A stretch of 64,000 nucleotides of DNA from Mugil cephalus (Eukaryota; Chordata; Actinopteri; Mugiliformes; Mugilidae). Below are positions 10,916-21,581 of this stretch, in pieces (within the stretch, counting starts at the first letter, position 1; each line of letters starts with the position of its first letter). The position numbers and the translations under genes were made by a program. The notes below the pieces were generated by a model, which saw only the letters and a program-made list of their open reading frames with translations, was not told the DNA's origin and searched no databases. The DNA lies in assembly GCF_022458985.1 (NCBI RefSeq), contig NC_061787.1, positions 22,267,629-22,331,628 of the forward strand. The letters are read 5' to 3'.

Positions 10916-12009
10916 CCAAAAATATGTTGTTATAATTTATCAGACACACATGAAGACACTATATATATAGCAGGAAAAGGATGTTAAAACTTAATTTCAA
11001 AGCAAATTATGGATACAAGACACAAGGTAAAGACAGCAAGCAAAACAGACCTTTTTTCTTCCAACAGTCGAATCTACAGCAGCTCCAACCCCAGTGGCTA
11101 CTGACTCACTGATCTTTTTTTAGTCATGCAAATGCTCCAGGCTTTTTAATACGTTAATAATTATTTTTACTATTGTTATGGTTTTGTCTCCCAAGTCCTT
11201 CATCACTTAGTACTGTCCCAAACATATGTCAGAAGAGTCCACCATAATCAAATTTTATTTAAACAGAACTTTATGCAAATCAGATGAAAAGCAGCTGGCC
11301 TCATTTACATCTGTAGTCCTAGTAAATACATGGATAAATTGAAAAATATGGCACCCCAGACGCCAATTATATATCCCGGATTATTCCACCAAAGTAATAT
11401 CCCACTTACACTGAGTGAGGTTCTGAAACTCAGCATGCAGTGTTTTCAATGTCATGAGCACTACATCGAATAAACGCACTGCCGGAGCATTGGTGTTAGG
11501 TGTTATCTTAAAAAAAGGATTTTTTCTGTGTCATTTCACAATCGTGTAGTGACCATGGTAATCAGCCACATTGAAAAGGTTTGAGTAGCATCTAAAGACA
11601 ATTCATATAAATCTGTATGTTTGCATGTCCACCATCCTGTCTATTTTTTTTTTTTTTTTTTTTTGTTTTGTTTTGTTGTTGTCAAAGTTAAAACAAAGTA
11701 AGTACATACATTAACAGTGGAAGAATAACTGTAAACACAATACAAATAGTACTCTTTTTTTTACTATACTATGTAGTAATATAATTCTATATTTATTTTA
11801 AAGTTATTTTAAATGAAATAATGATCTTGAGGTACCCAGGCATACAATGAATGTACATGAAAATGGACCTTACCAGCAGCTGCAACACTTGTGTGTGTGT
11901 GGCAGTGTATACTGTATATAGTATAAAGTGCTAATGGCTTCTCCTATGACTTTGCACCAGTTTGAAATCGATCAGGAAGCTCCCGTTTATTTACATAAAA
12001 ACAAAGACC
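10916..12009. other. unassigned AT-rich sequence
   Basis: It holds a run of T with a TTTTG tail near 11646-11675, short AT-rich runs and a GT-rich patch near 11890. No gene or known repeat was recognised. Confidence 0.45.
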
Positions 12010-12250
12010 TTTCTGGGTGGAGTTTGCATGTTATCCCTGTGTTTTCTCCAGGTACTCCGACATTCTCCCACTTTCAAAGACATGCCAGTTAGGCTGATTG
12101 GTGATTCTAAATTGACCCTAGGTGTGAATGTCTATGCATCTAGGCTGTCCAGGGTGTACCCCACCTGTCGCTCGTTGCCAGCTGGGGTAGGCTCCAGAAA
12201 CCCCCGCGACCCTAGTGAGGATTAAGCGGTATGGAAGATGAGATGAGGAA
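12010..12250 (+). repeat. tRNA-related SINE-like repeat, copy B (5'-truncated)
   Basis: The body reads 'ctgggtggagtttgcatgtt', 'aggctgattggtgattct' and 'tccagggtgtaccccacc', and ends 'ccctagtgaggattaagcgg'. The tRNA-like head is absent. It has the best preserved 3' end of the copies in this window. Confidence 0.75.
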
Positions 12251-12969
12251 GAGGTTTTTAGGTTGGAGTGTAGGGTGGTTAACAATATGCGATCTTTGGG
12301 TTTACTTCGCTCTGGCCCGTCATTGGTGGGTGCTACGTTAAATTTGGGCATGACTTTCGATTTTCTTGACTCTGATTGGTTGATAGAGGTGTCAGTCATT
12401 AAATCGAAAAATTCTCCTTTGAGTTTCACCAAAGGCCTCGTTTTACACTCGGAGATGGAACTGTTGTATTTGTATTTAGTAATATATCAGTGAAACAAAA
12501 TTAGTTTTCCAGACTGGCACCTGAGTAAGGTCAAACTGCACATATGGTGCCAAAATGTGCCAAAAAGGCATTGTTCAGGTTCACCTTTTTACCATCTACT
12601 TTTGCACAGTTACTCATCAGATTTTACATTACTAATTCATATTTGAACTGGGTTTTTATCCCACATATCAGGGGTGGTTTTTACTCTAAATAATGTGTTG
12701 CTTTTTTAACGCCAGAAAGAAATTTATATTTTCTACTTTGTTCCAGATTAATTTTCTCTGACACAGTAGCATGTATCTTCATAGGTATAGGTATCATAGG
12801 TACAAAAAACCAAAACAGAAACAGACAATAATAATAGTAATAAAAATAAGATTAATAATGAGACAAAACAAATGGAGAGAAGTATATCGTGAAAAAACAT
12901 AGATGGATTGGTTTAAAGAAGAAGTTAAATAAAATATAAGTAGTTGGATTTCTCTAATTGGTAACTACA
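12251..12969. other. unassigned sequence
   Basis: No family was recognised. There is a short A/T-rich run near 12820-12860. Confidence 0.4.
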
Positions 12970-13925
12970 GCTATTTCTGGTATGACCCTTTATTCAACTA
13001 TGTCTGCTGAGTTCAGATGCTCCATTAGACCACCCCATACTCCTTCAAATTTATCCAGCCTTTGTTTTAGGTTGTACATTATTTTCTCGTTTCTCGGATA
13101 TGTCTTTCCAATCGTAATGATATTATTTTGGAGAATACTTTGTAATCTATGGACAGAAGTGAAATCGGTGGGTATGAACAGCATAATTTCGGGTCCTTCC
13201 CAGGTTTAGGCAGGACCGTAATTAGCGCCAATTCTAGAGATTCTGGCAGTCTTTCATTTTCAATAGCACAATTATACATTAAAAGCACAAGTTTAAGCAG
13301 TTGAGGGAGAAACGTCTTGAAGAATTCTTGAGTAGCTGTTATGGGCAGGACAATAAAAGGAGTACTCCCTTGTCAGTTGATTCTGCATACGCCATAAGTC
13401 ACAGAGGCCAGAGTTTCGGAGCTCTGTTTCTAATGCTTTTGCTGCTTGCGTTAGAGTAGTTTGCTTTGCTGAAGACCTGTCTAGGATAGGATCAAGTACT
13501 AGATATAAATCCCCACCAATGAAAGTTTCGTCCGGGAGGATTTGGCAGATTAAAAAAAAAAAAGTCATGGAAAAAATGAGGATTATCATAATTGGGTGCA
13601 TATATGTTGACTAAGGTGATGGATTGAGAGAGAATGGAGCCTTGAATAATCACCCATCGCCCTCATCTGTCCTTGCAGGAGGACACCAATCTGAAAGGAA
13701 TTCTTTTGCTAATTGATATAGCCACTCCTCTAGCTCATGAGGTAAAGGAAGAGAAGAACACCTGGTTGAAGCCTCCTTGTTTTATCTTTGAGTGTTCAGC
13801 ATCGTTCAGATGAGTTTCTTGCAGTAAGGCTATATCAATCTGATGTTGCTTTAAGTAATTATTTCTATGTAATGAGTGATACCTGTAACATTGAGGGTTA
13901 AGCATCTGTATTGCCTGGGTGTACT
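12970..13925 (-). pseudogene. L1-type LINE, ORF2 endonuclease and start of RT
   Basis: Reading right to left, the endonuclease N-terminus contains HQIDIALLQETHL (catalytic Glu in the QET block), then GRWVIIQGSILSQSITLVNIYAPN. Next come FIGGDLYLVLDPILDRSS (the GGDFN box, with F-N replaced by L-Y), LRNSGLCDLWR and REYSFYCPAHNSYSRI. A deletion then joins to LPQLLKLVLLMYNC, ESLELALITVLPKPGKDP and PPISLLSIDYKVFSKIIS, the RT entry motif. The sequence stops shortly after, before the YADD palm. It is a dead copy through stops, the altered GGDFN box and missing catalytic domains. Confidence 0.85.
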
Positions 13926-14029
13926 TGTCATTGTTTAAGTAATATTAATATGGGAAATGAGTTGACTGGTAGCATATAGCAGAGTCCATATTCCCGACTG
14001 TTGCAAGTAAAATGTGGAAGGAAGGAGCA

Positions 14030-14790
14030 GAAAGAAAAGAAAAAGAGAAAAACAAAAAAAAAACAAAAACAACAACAACAACAAAAAAAAAACATTTGAA
14101 TAAACCAGTAGTAACTAACCCCTATTACACTGACCTCATTACCTACCAAAGTCTTCTTACCTACACTGAACTTATGCGGTGATGAAGACGTGAACATAGC
14201 TAGGCTATCATCAGCACTCCAGCATTGATATATGTATAAGTCTCTGAGTAGACCCCATATTAGAGGCAGTGGAAGAATTGCATGAAACCAAGCCTTTTGA
14301 TTGTTGACATTCAATCCGAATCGTAACCGTAACAAACTATTCTGCCCAATACCCCTAGAATATACAATCTATGTTTATAATTGAGTTCAAAATTAGCACA
14401 ATATAGGAAATGTAACAAAAGGGGTAACAAAATATCTCAGCTGCTAACAGACTGCAAATGGTAAAGAAAGAGAGGGATCTGTCTATTGTTAAGTAACTTA
14501 TACCCAAATTGGAAAATCAATTAACTCTGAAACGGGTGCTTAGACCAGCAATGCGGTTTTTTAAATATGTTACCTGACTTAACTTGACAGATAGTCCCTT
14601 TTAAAGTCAATAGTAGTCTTGAGTGTTATTGGGCTCTGTGCGACTCCTCCATAAATACCATGTATGTCCCGTTTAACGTGGTGAGATTATCTCTGGGTAC
14701 TCTCTCTGCAGGAATGAGGAGGCTGCCTCCGCTGAGTCAAACTACTTGGTCACTCTAGTTATGGCCGGGTACAGCATCCCCTATTTCACT
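14030..14790. other. L1 intervening sequence with low-complexity A-rich tract
   Basis: It lies between ORF1 and ORF2 of the reverse-strand L1 and contains an (AAC)n/A-rich tract near 14045-14095. There is no coding motif. The length is greater than a usual ORF1-ORF2 gap, so insertion or duplication is possible. Confidence 0.4.
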
Positions 14791-14798
14791 TCAGCTTG

Positions 14799-15390
14799 TC
14801 AGAGCTGTTTTTTCAGGGGGGTGAAAGCCATTCTCTTTCGATGTAGCCTGGGCGAGAGGTTGGTATATATCATGTTTTTGGAGTTTCCATAGTACAGCTC
14901 TCCTTGTTTGCGGGCAGTGTCTAATATCTGGGTCACATCCCTGTAGCGAAGGAGTTTGAGAACGAAAGCTCTGGGTGCTCTCTGCTGCGCACGGTGGGCT
15001 TTCTCTATCTCTATCGGGCCAGAGAGTCCCAGAATCTCCGGTAGCCATTCTTCCAAAAAGTCCACAGCGTTAGTCCCTTCTACTCCCAGCAGGAATCCCA
15101 CAACTCTCAGATTTTTGCAGCGTTGTCTGTTTCCATAGTCGTTGAGTTTGCCTTTGAGCTCCATCACTTCTTTTTGCTGCTGCTGCTCCAGCTCTCACAA
15201 TGTTGGCCTCGTATTCGGAGCTCTTGGTTTCCAATGCTGTGACTCTCGTGTTTGTCGTGTGAATGTTCTCACTTATCTTTTCCAGAGCGGCGTCCACTTG
15301 ATGTAGTTGGGTCGTAATGGAAGTTTGAATTGTTTCCGCGATATATATGCATATTGGTGGAGAAGTATGTAATGTGTTACTGGCGGCCAT
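14799..15390 (-). pseudogene. L1 ORF1 (RNA-binding protein)
   Basis: Two overlapping frames give an L1 ORF1p. The N-terminal coiled-coil part (ITTQLHQVDAALEKISENIH, TRVTALETKSSEYEANIV) lies in one frame. After a shift near 15190 the RRM part follows: ELKGKLNDYGNRQRCKNLRV, where the family has ENRSRRNNLRI. Then come VDFLEEWLPEILGL, IEIEKAHRAQQRAPRAFVLK, RYRDVTQILDTARK and a basic C-terminal domain. In live L1 elements the protein coats the RNA. The frameshift makes this copy a pseudogene. About 95 bp of it recur at 10573-10668. Confidence 0.85.
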
Positions 15391-15620
15391 TGCTATCGTA
15401 AGCTTGCTGCTATCTGGGGTCGGCGCTTTAGAGTCTTAAATTGTTTTTTTTTTCATGGTGTCCTGGTCCAAAGGCTCTCGGCGCCGACATTGTGTTCCCC
15501 TAGTGAAAGTCTGATTCCCAAAAATGACCAAAAGGGCCTTACTCATAGTTAAATCTCAAAATATGCCGGAGGACTGAGTTGACCTGACCGCTCACCAAGC
15601 CGCCATAACCGGAAGTCATG
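15391..15620 (-). mobile_element. probable L1 5' untranslated region
   Basis: This GC-richer stretch lies directly upstream of ORF1 on the reverse strand and contains 'ggtcaactcagtcctccgg' and 'ggcggcttggtgagcgg'. It is inferred to be the element's 5'UTR from position only. Confidence 0.4.
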
Positions 15621-16544
15621 TATCTTTATTCTGACACTTTTGTAGCAATGTCACAAAAGAGTTGTGAAGATATAACCCATTTATTATTATATGTCATTTT
15701 TGCACAGGAGGCAGAAAGATAGGCCTAGGGATGAAGAGGTTAATGTGTCAAAGATAATATAACAATAACCATAAACTCATGAATGCAGAATGTCTAAGTT
15801 TTACTTTTTCTTCGATTAGCTTTATCCGCTTCCTGCATGAGAATCCATTTCCAGGGCAACAGGAAGGCTGTGAAGTATATTTGATCTAAAATACACTATG
15901 ACTCTGGGTTCTACGCCAGGTTCCCTGAGCAGCAATTGAACACAGGATGCCTTAAAATGGTTTGGTACACTTCCAGAAGAGAGAGGGCTATTAATAATAG
16001 AGAGCACATTCAAGCGCATGGCCCCTATTATCTCTCTGGACAGTCTTACGGGGATAATGTCAAGGGGACTGAATGAGGGTCTCACGTGCATCTCAGTATT
16101 CATAAGAGCATGCAGCGATATTAGCCTAAAGCAACTTAACAAATTTAGACAGAAATCAGGTGCAACAGAGGTCCACAGCAGAGACAGGAGACTCTGTGTT
16201 AGCCCTGTTGTGGTCCGCCTTTTTGACAAAGACGTTATGAAGCAACTGTGGCCTGCAGTCTTCAAATGTCCATGTATAGAACATGTAGACGGGAAGAAAT
16301 AAAGGATGTTTTAATAGCGATAACATTGCTTTTTCATCTGAAACAACAGATCTGAAAGAGATCTGAAAAAATACAGCTTTACTGCATAAGCACCTACACA
16401 TGGATGAATGAATATATACAAAAAATACATTTAATGTACAGGGAAAATGATTACATGTTGTATTCGGACAGTTAAATTAATGGTAGACTTCCATTAAATA
16501 GAAATATTTGATAGATTCTTATCATATATTTTTAATTTGGTAAC
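15621..16544. other. unassigned sequence
   Basis: Open frames on both strands (for example 15822-16265) show no recognisable motif. No repeat family was identified. Confidence 0.4.
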
Positions 16545-17320
16545 CCTTTATTTTACATTCCCCTAATTACTGTGTATTTACTGTGTAATTACAAGGTAAA
16601 AGAAAGAAATTGCAAGACACTGGTAAAATGATGGTAACTGCAGAGTAAATACTAACTAATTGCCTTGAAATATCTCAACTATTACTAAAAAACAACTCTG
16701 CATTAATGGGTAATTACTACCGGCATTATGAAGATTACTACGGTAAAATAATAACATAATTACTATGTAAAAGGAGAGAAATTACAACCCATTTACCTGG
16801 TAGTATAATGCCATATCTCACCTGTCCATCTAGTTACTAAGTTATTGGGCTATTTTGGCTGTTAATAACTTTTCTCATTCATTTATCATGCCTGATTTTA
16901 TTTAGTATTTACCTGCAAATACCCTGCCAAGGTCCTCTTGTTATTTAAATGCTCTGTAGTGTTACCAGGTAAAACATGTCTACTTACCAACTAAATAAGA
17001 TGAAAGTGTGCTGTAAAAGAAAGTGTGGCTTCTTTCCACAGTATTACTGGTTTCTTACTATGTAATTAAACCAAGACTTCAGTTTTACATATTGTCCATT
17101 CTCAACATTACCAGAGTAAATACTAACTAATTGCCTTGAAATATCTCAACTATTACTAAAAAACAACTCTGCATTAATGGGTAATTACTACCGGCATTAT
17201 GAAGGTTACTACGGTAAATTGATAACACAATTACTATGTAAAAGGAGAGAATTTACAACAAATTTACCTGGTAGTATAATCCAATATCCAATATCTCACC
17301 TGTCCATCTAATATATTGTC
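16545..17320. repeat. duplicated AT-rich repeat
   Basis: A unit of about 200 bp containing 'actaattgccttgaaatatc', 'ggtaattactaccggcatta' and 'tttacctggtagtataat' occurs at about 16645-16831 and again at about 17112-17311, in the same orientation with few differences. About 280 bp separate the copies. Phrases such as 'ttactgtgtaattac' recur around them, so the whole tract may be an older tandem array. Confidence 0.85.
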
Positions 17321-20300
17321 CAGAAACATGAAACTAGTTTCTGTTTGGTGTAGATAAATATGATTTTTCTGTTTTTCCTTAATGACACTGATTATGATTT
17401 CTATGTAAGGAGATTTAGACAATTTCAGTTTTATCAAATGGTAATGGCTTCAGTTAAAATAAACATTGCACTGAATGCAAATGCATTGAAAATACGTTGT
17501 AATATGTTGTTATATTTGAATTATATTATTTCCAAAGTCATGCTCTGTGAAACAAACAAACAAATCCCTCATGATGTGGCTGTGTTTAAGAAGATCGTGC
17601 AGGGTAACTGTGGTGTGATACCACCTAATACCTACACTTGGGAAAAACAAGTGCAGCTGTGTGTGCATTACCTACCGCTCAAAGCCACTTTCCCTCTGAG
17701 CTTTGCTCTTATGTGACTGAGTGGTTATGATGTGTATGGGTTTCATGTTGACTTTAGGTCATACTGCACATGTACTGCATATTGCTGCTAGTTTAAGTGG
17801 CAGCTGTAGGAGTAAGTAATAATTAGTATCCTTCTGTCCCCATGTAGAAATGAAACACACCTCCACACATTCATTTACAAATTAATTATTGACATCTTAA
17901 TTGAGGTTATGGGCTGTCGCACTGCACTGACAACTGATTGGATATAGTGGCTGTATTTCTCGTTGTAAATTCAGGTAGAACTGTAGATCTCTGTAAACAT
18001 ACTTTAATTGATATCAGAAAAGTTATAATACTGGAAAAACTTAATATTGGGTGTCCACAAGAGACAACTACCCGATGACATCAATTTTACCATTTTATTT
18101 GTCTTACCTAACCAGTTGATATATAGTTGCGTGTCGAAGTCTGGTAACTACATTCTGCTTTCAAATATTCACACACAATTGAATGCACACAAAGCATTTA
18201 TTGGACAGATCACTCTGTGGGTTTTAATGCTGTTAAAACTCTAAAACGAGTGTTTCATTATGATGGATTAGCTACGTTGCGTTGAGTTTATTCTGATAGC
18301 AAAGAAAATATACACTTAAACAATCAGGCTATTACAAAGACAGGTTTACCGGGCTAATTGTGCAGAGCTACTTCTTTGAATCCAGTGTGGGACTTTTAAA
18401 GTGAGATCTGACACGTTGCATGCCATATAGTATTCCAGATGAATGGCAATAGCGTTGATGAAAGATGAGACTTTATAGGCCTCGGTCCCATCCATAAATA
18501 ATGTAGTAATGTCACTCTCTACCTCTCATGTGATTATTTTTAATCATTATGGCTATTATGATAGTGACAGGAACTAATAAACCAAGAAAGAGACCCACTG
18601 ACATCTCTGCAGGACTCTGCACTGAAGGAACCTGGTACTCTGCCACAGTTGAGATAAGCTCCACCACCACACACTATGTGGCAGTGTAAGACGCAGATGG
18701 GGATTCAACCAGCAACCACATGATGAGTGGACAACCTGCTTCAGCCTGGTTTAGGAGGTAGAAAGCAATCACACTATGCTGTGCAACCGTAGTCATCCAG
18801 GCAGAGACAGCATTGTAGTGCAGCAGTTGTGAGGTTGATCCTAGTTCATTAAAATAAAAGTTTATTAAAAACTTCACACGTTCCATCAGTTTGTCAGCAT
18901 CAGTCTTCTTTCCAAATTGCTGATATATCAGTATCATGACGTAACCCCTCTGCAACTAAGTCTGCAAACTGGGTCGTCACGAAGAAAAGATCTTTACATC
19001 TGTACAGTCTCTATCTGCTAATCTTGCTATCTCAAAAAAAAGGCAATGTGCACTGTGATCTTAATTGAATCAGTAGAGCGTGTTTCAAAGAGAGATTTCA
19101 TTTATTTATTTGACATTTTCTTTGACTGCACTATTGACTGGATGCTTCTGTACCACGCTGCCATCTGGTCACAAATGATCCGATTGCTCAAGACGACTTG
19201 GTTTGAGTGAAGCAATCACGGATCGATCAACTTGTTGCCCAATCAACGCAGTTCGCCACTTCATTGGACCCTTACGGCACACGCAGCATCAGTCTGCAAG
19301 AGTATCACATGTCTCAGCGTAGATCTACACAGGTCAATCCACTTTTACAAGTAACTAACCTCCTGTGGACATTCAAGGTCAGATGCAACGGTCCTCCTCA
19401 GGTTTGTTGGCGTTAAATGTGCTTTCTTTAAAAAGTCTATGCATCTGCTCTTTGAGTCACTTTTATGGAGAAATGTAGAACATTCAGAAGGTTGTAAATG
19501 CTTTTGTTACACTGTATATTGTTGTTGCTACGGATGTTACAGTGCATCTGTAGAACAAATTGCCAATATCATTGGGTAGCAAAATTTGTGCATGGATGTT
19601 TCTGACAAAATTATCTTAAATCAAGGTCCACTCACTAGCTTTTCATGCTTTCAGGAGAGCTGATTGCTTTTGGAGACCAGTACATGTGGTAAAAAGCTTT
19701 GAAGTCCTAGCAATAGCACCTGTAGTAGTAGAGACAGCAGTGATTTTGGCAGTAGTGTAGTAAAAGTTTTAGCAGCAGATGCAGTTGCACCAGAGGTATG
19801 ACCACAGCTGCAGTGACAGCATTGTAGTAGTAGCAGTCGTTTGAACAGTATTAGAAAGAAAAGTAGAGGCCAAAGTAAATGTGTGTAAGGTTGCAGCAGT
19901 ATTAGCAGTCAGCTATTTACTGCTTAAAAATATTGGTCTCTCTGCGAAAACCCCGCTTGATTGTGTCACCTTCACAGCGATGCAGGACTTGAGAAAGAAC
20001 ATGATAAATACCAAAGAGAGAGGGGAGAGAAATAGGAAACTCTGGTGGTGCTACAAGACGTGTTCGTTCGTAGCATCTGCTAGCCTGTACAGACAATGTT
20101 GCGACACACACAAACACATACACACATAGATACACTTCTCCCTGTTACGTAAATACAAGATTGTGCATTGGTGTGAAAGAGGAAGACAGATAGAACCACA
20201 TGATGCTACAGAGAGAATACACAGTGAGCCTTTTCAGTCCTACAAAATAAATAAATAAATAAATACCTGCAGCACGCTGATGACTGTGGTGAAGGACCAT

Positions 20301-20655
20301 ACTGTCCTCTAGTGCTGGGAGAGGATGCATCAGTCACATCACTCCAGATGATTTCATCGCTCCTACTGCAACAACAAGACAAGTGGTTTCTCTCCATGAC
20401 AACCTGGTTTGCCTGTGTGTGGTTTTATGTGGATTTTAAAGTGTGACATCTTTTAAAGGAATGGTTCCCTTATTGGACAGGGCTTGATAAAGATTCTCCA
20501 GGCCTGGATGTACACTACTCTATAAAATTGTCACAGACTGCTGGGTTGAATTTTATGTGTGCAACTTAATTGAAGGTAAACAGAGTATGTGGCCAAGTAC
20601 AAATTCTGAATTATACCAGTAAATTCTAATGTCCAAGAGGTGTCCATGAGCTGAA
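17321..20655. other. unassigned sequence
   Basis: I found no coding motif, RNA gene or known repeat. An imperfect trinucleotide-rich patch (agt/cag) spans about 19720-19850, and an AAAT microsatellite occurs near 20246-20263. Confidence 0.4.
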
Positions 20656-20786
20656 TCTGAAAAGAAACTGGGTCTTGCATCAAGACAACAAGCCCAAAAA
20701 CACAAGTGGTTCTACAAAACAACAGTTAAAGAAGAACAAGATGAATGTTTAGGAATGGCCAAGTAAAAGTCCTAACCTTGATCCAA
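20656..20786 (+). pseudogene. Tc1-like transposase fragment, part 1 (interrupted by L2)
   Basis: The sequence encodes HQDNKPKNTSGSTKQQLKKN and [11 protein letters not shown], the equivalents of HQDNDPKHTS and EWPSQSPDLNPIE around the second and third catalytic acids of Tc1-like transposases. The frame stops abruptly at 20786 where the L2 starts. It resumes at 24381. Confidence 0.8.
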
Positions 20787-21581
20787 GGTCAACACAACAC
20801 AAATTCACTAGTACAAAAGAGCAATAAGAAAATTAAATGTGGTCTTTTGAATGTCAGGTCTCTCTCATCTAAATCTCTTTTAGTGACCGATTTGATAACT
20901 GATCATCAGATTGATCTATTTAGTTTGACTGAAACATGGCTGCAGGATGATGAGTATGTCAGTTTAAATGAGTCCACGCCACCCAGTCATAGTAACTATC
21001 ACATTCCTCGAGGCACAGGAGGAGGAGTGGCAGCAATCTTCCACTCTGATTTATGTATTAATCCTAGACCTAAGCAAAGCTTTAATTCGTTTGAAAGCCT
21101 CACTCTTAGTCTTGCGCATCCAGACTGGAAAACACAAAAAACAATTCTCTTTGTTGTGGTGTATCGCCCACCTGCTCCTTACTCAGAAGTTTTAGCTGAA
21201 TTCTCTGAGTTTCTATGTGATTTACTGCTTAGAACATATAAAGTCATTATAGTAGGTGACTTTAACATCCATGTTGATGTTGGCAGTGACAGTCTTAGCT
21301 CTTCATTTATGTCATTATTAGACTCAATTGGCTTTTCTCAGAATGTAAATGGTTCAACTCACTATTTCAGTCACACCTTACATCTTGCACTAACTTATGG
21401 CATAGACACTGAAGGTTTAACCGTATATTCTCACAACCCTCTATTGTCTGATCATTTTCTTGTAACATTTGAATTTACTATAAGTAATTACACAGAAATT
21501 GGAAAGACATTTCGTTATGGTAGACACTTATCTGATGATGCTGTGACTAGATATAAGGAATTAATAACCTTCAATATTTAA
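20745..21581 (+). pseudogene. L2 AP endonuclease domain
   Basis: Element-derived sequence begins at about 20787; the first codons belong to the Tc1-like target. Motifs in order are [12 protein letters not shown] (metal-binding Asn), [12 protein letters not shown] (Glu), [21 protein letters not shown] (Asp/Asn), [15 protein letters not shown] and [12 protein letters not shown] (terminal SDH). All expected blocks are present, but in the HTLDL block the Asp is replaced by His, and the ORF ends at 21581, one frame away from the next segment. In the family this domain nicks the target strand. The substitution and frameshift argue against activity. Confidence 0.85.

Noticed and set aside
15822..16401. 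Overlapping open frames of 81-147 codons on both strands
   Set aside because: They have no motif and overlap one another on opposite strands; there is no support for a real gene.
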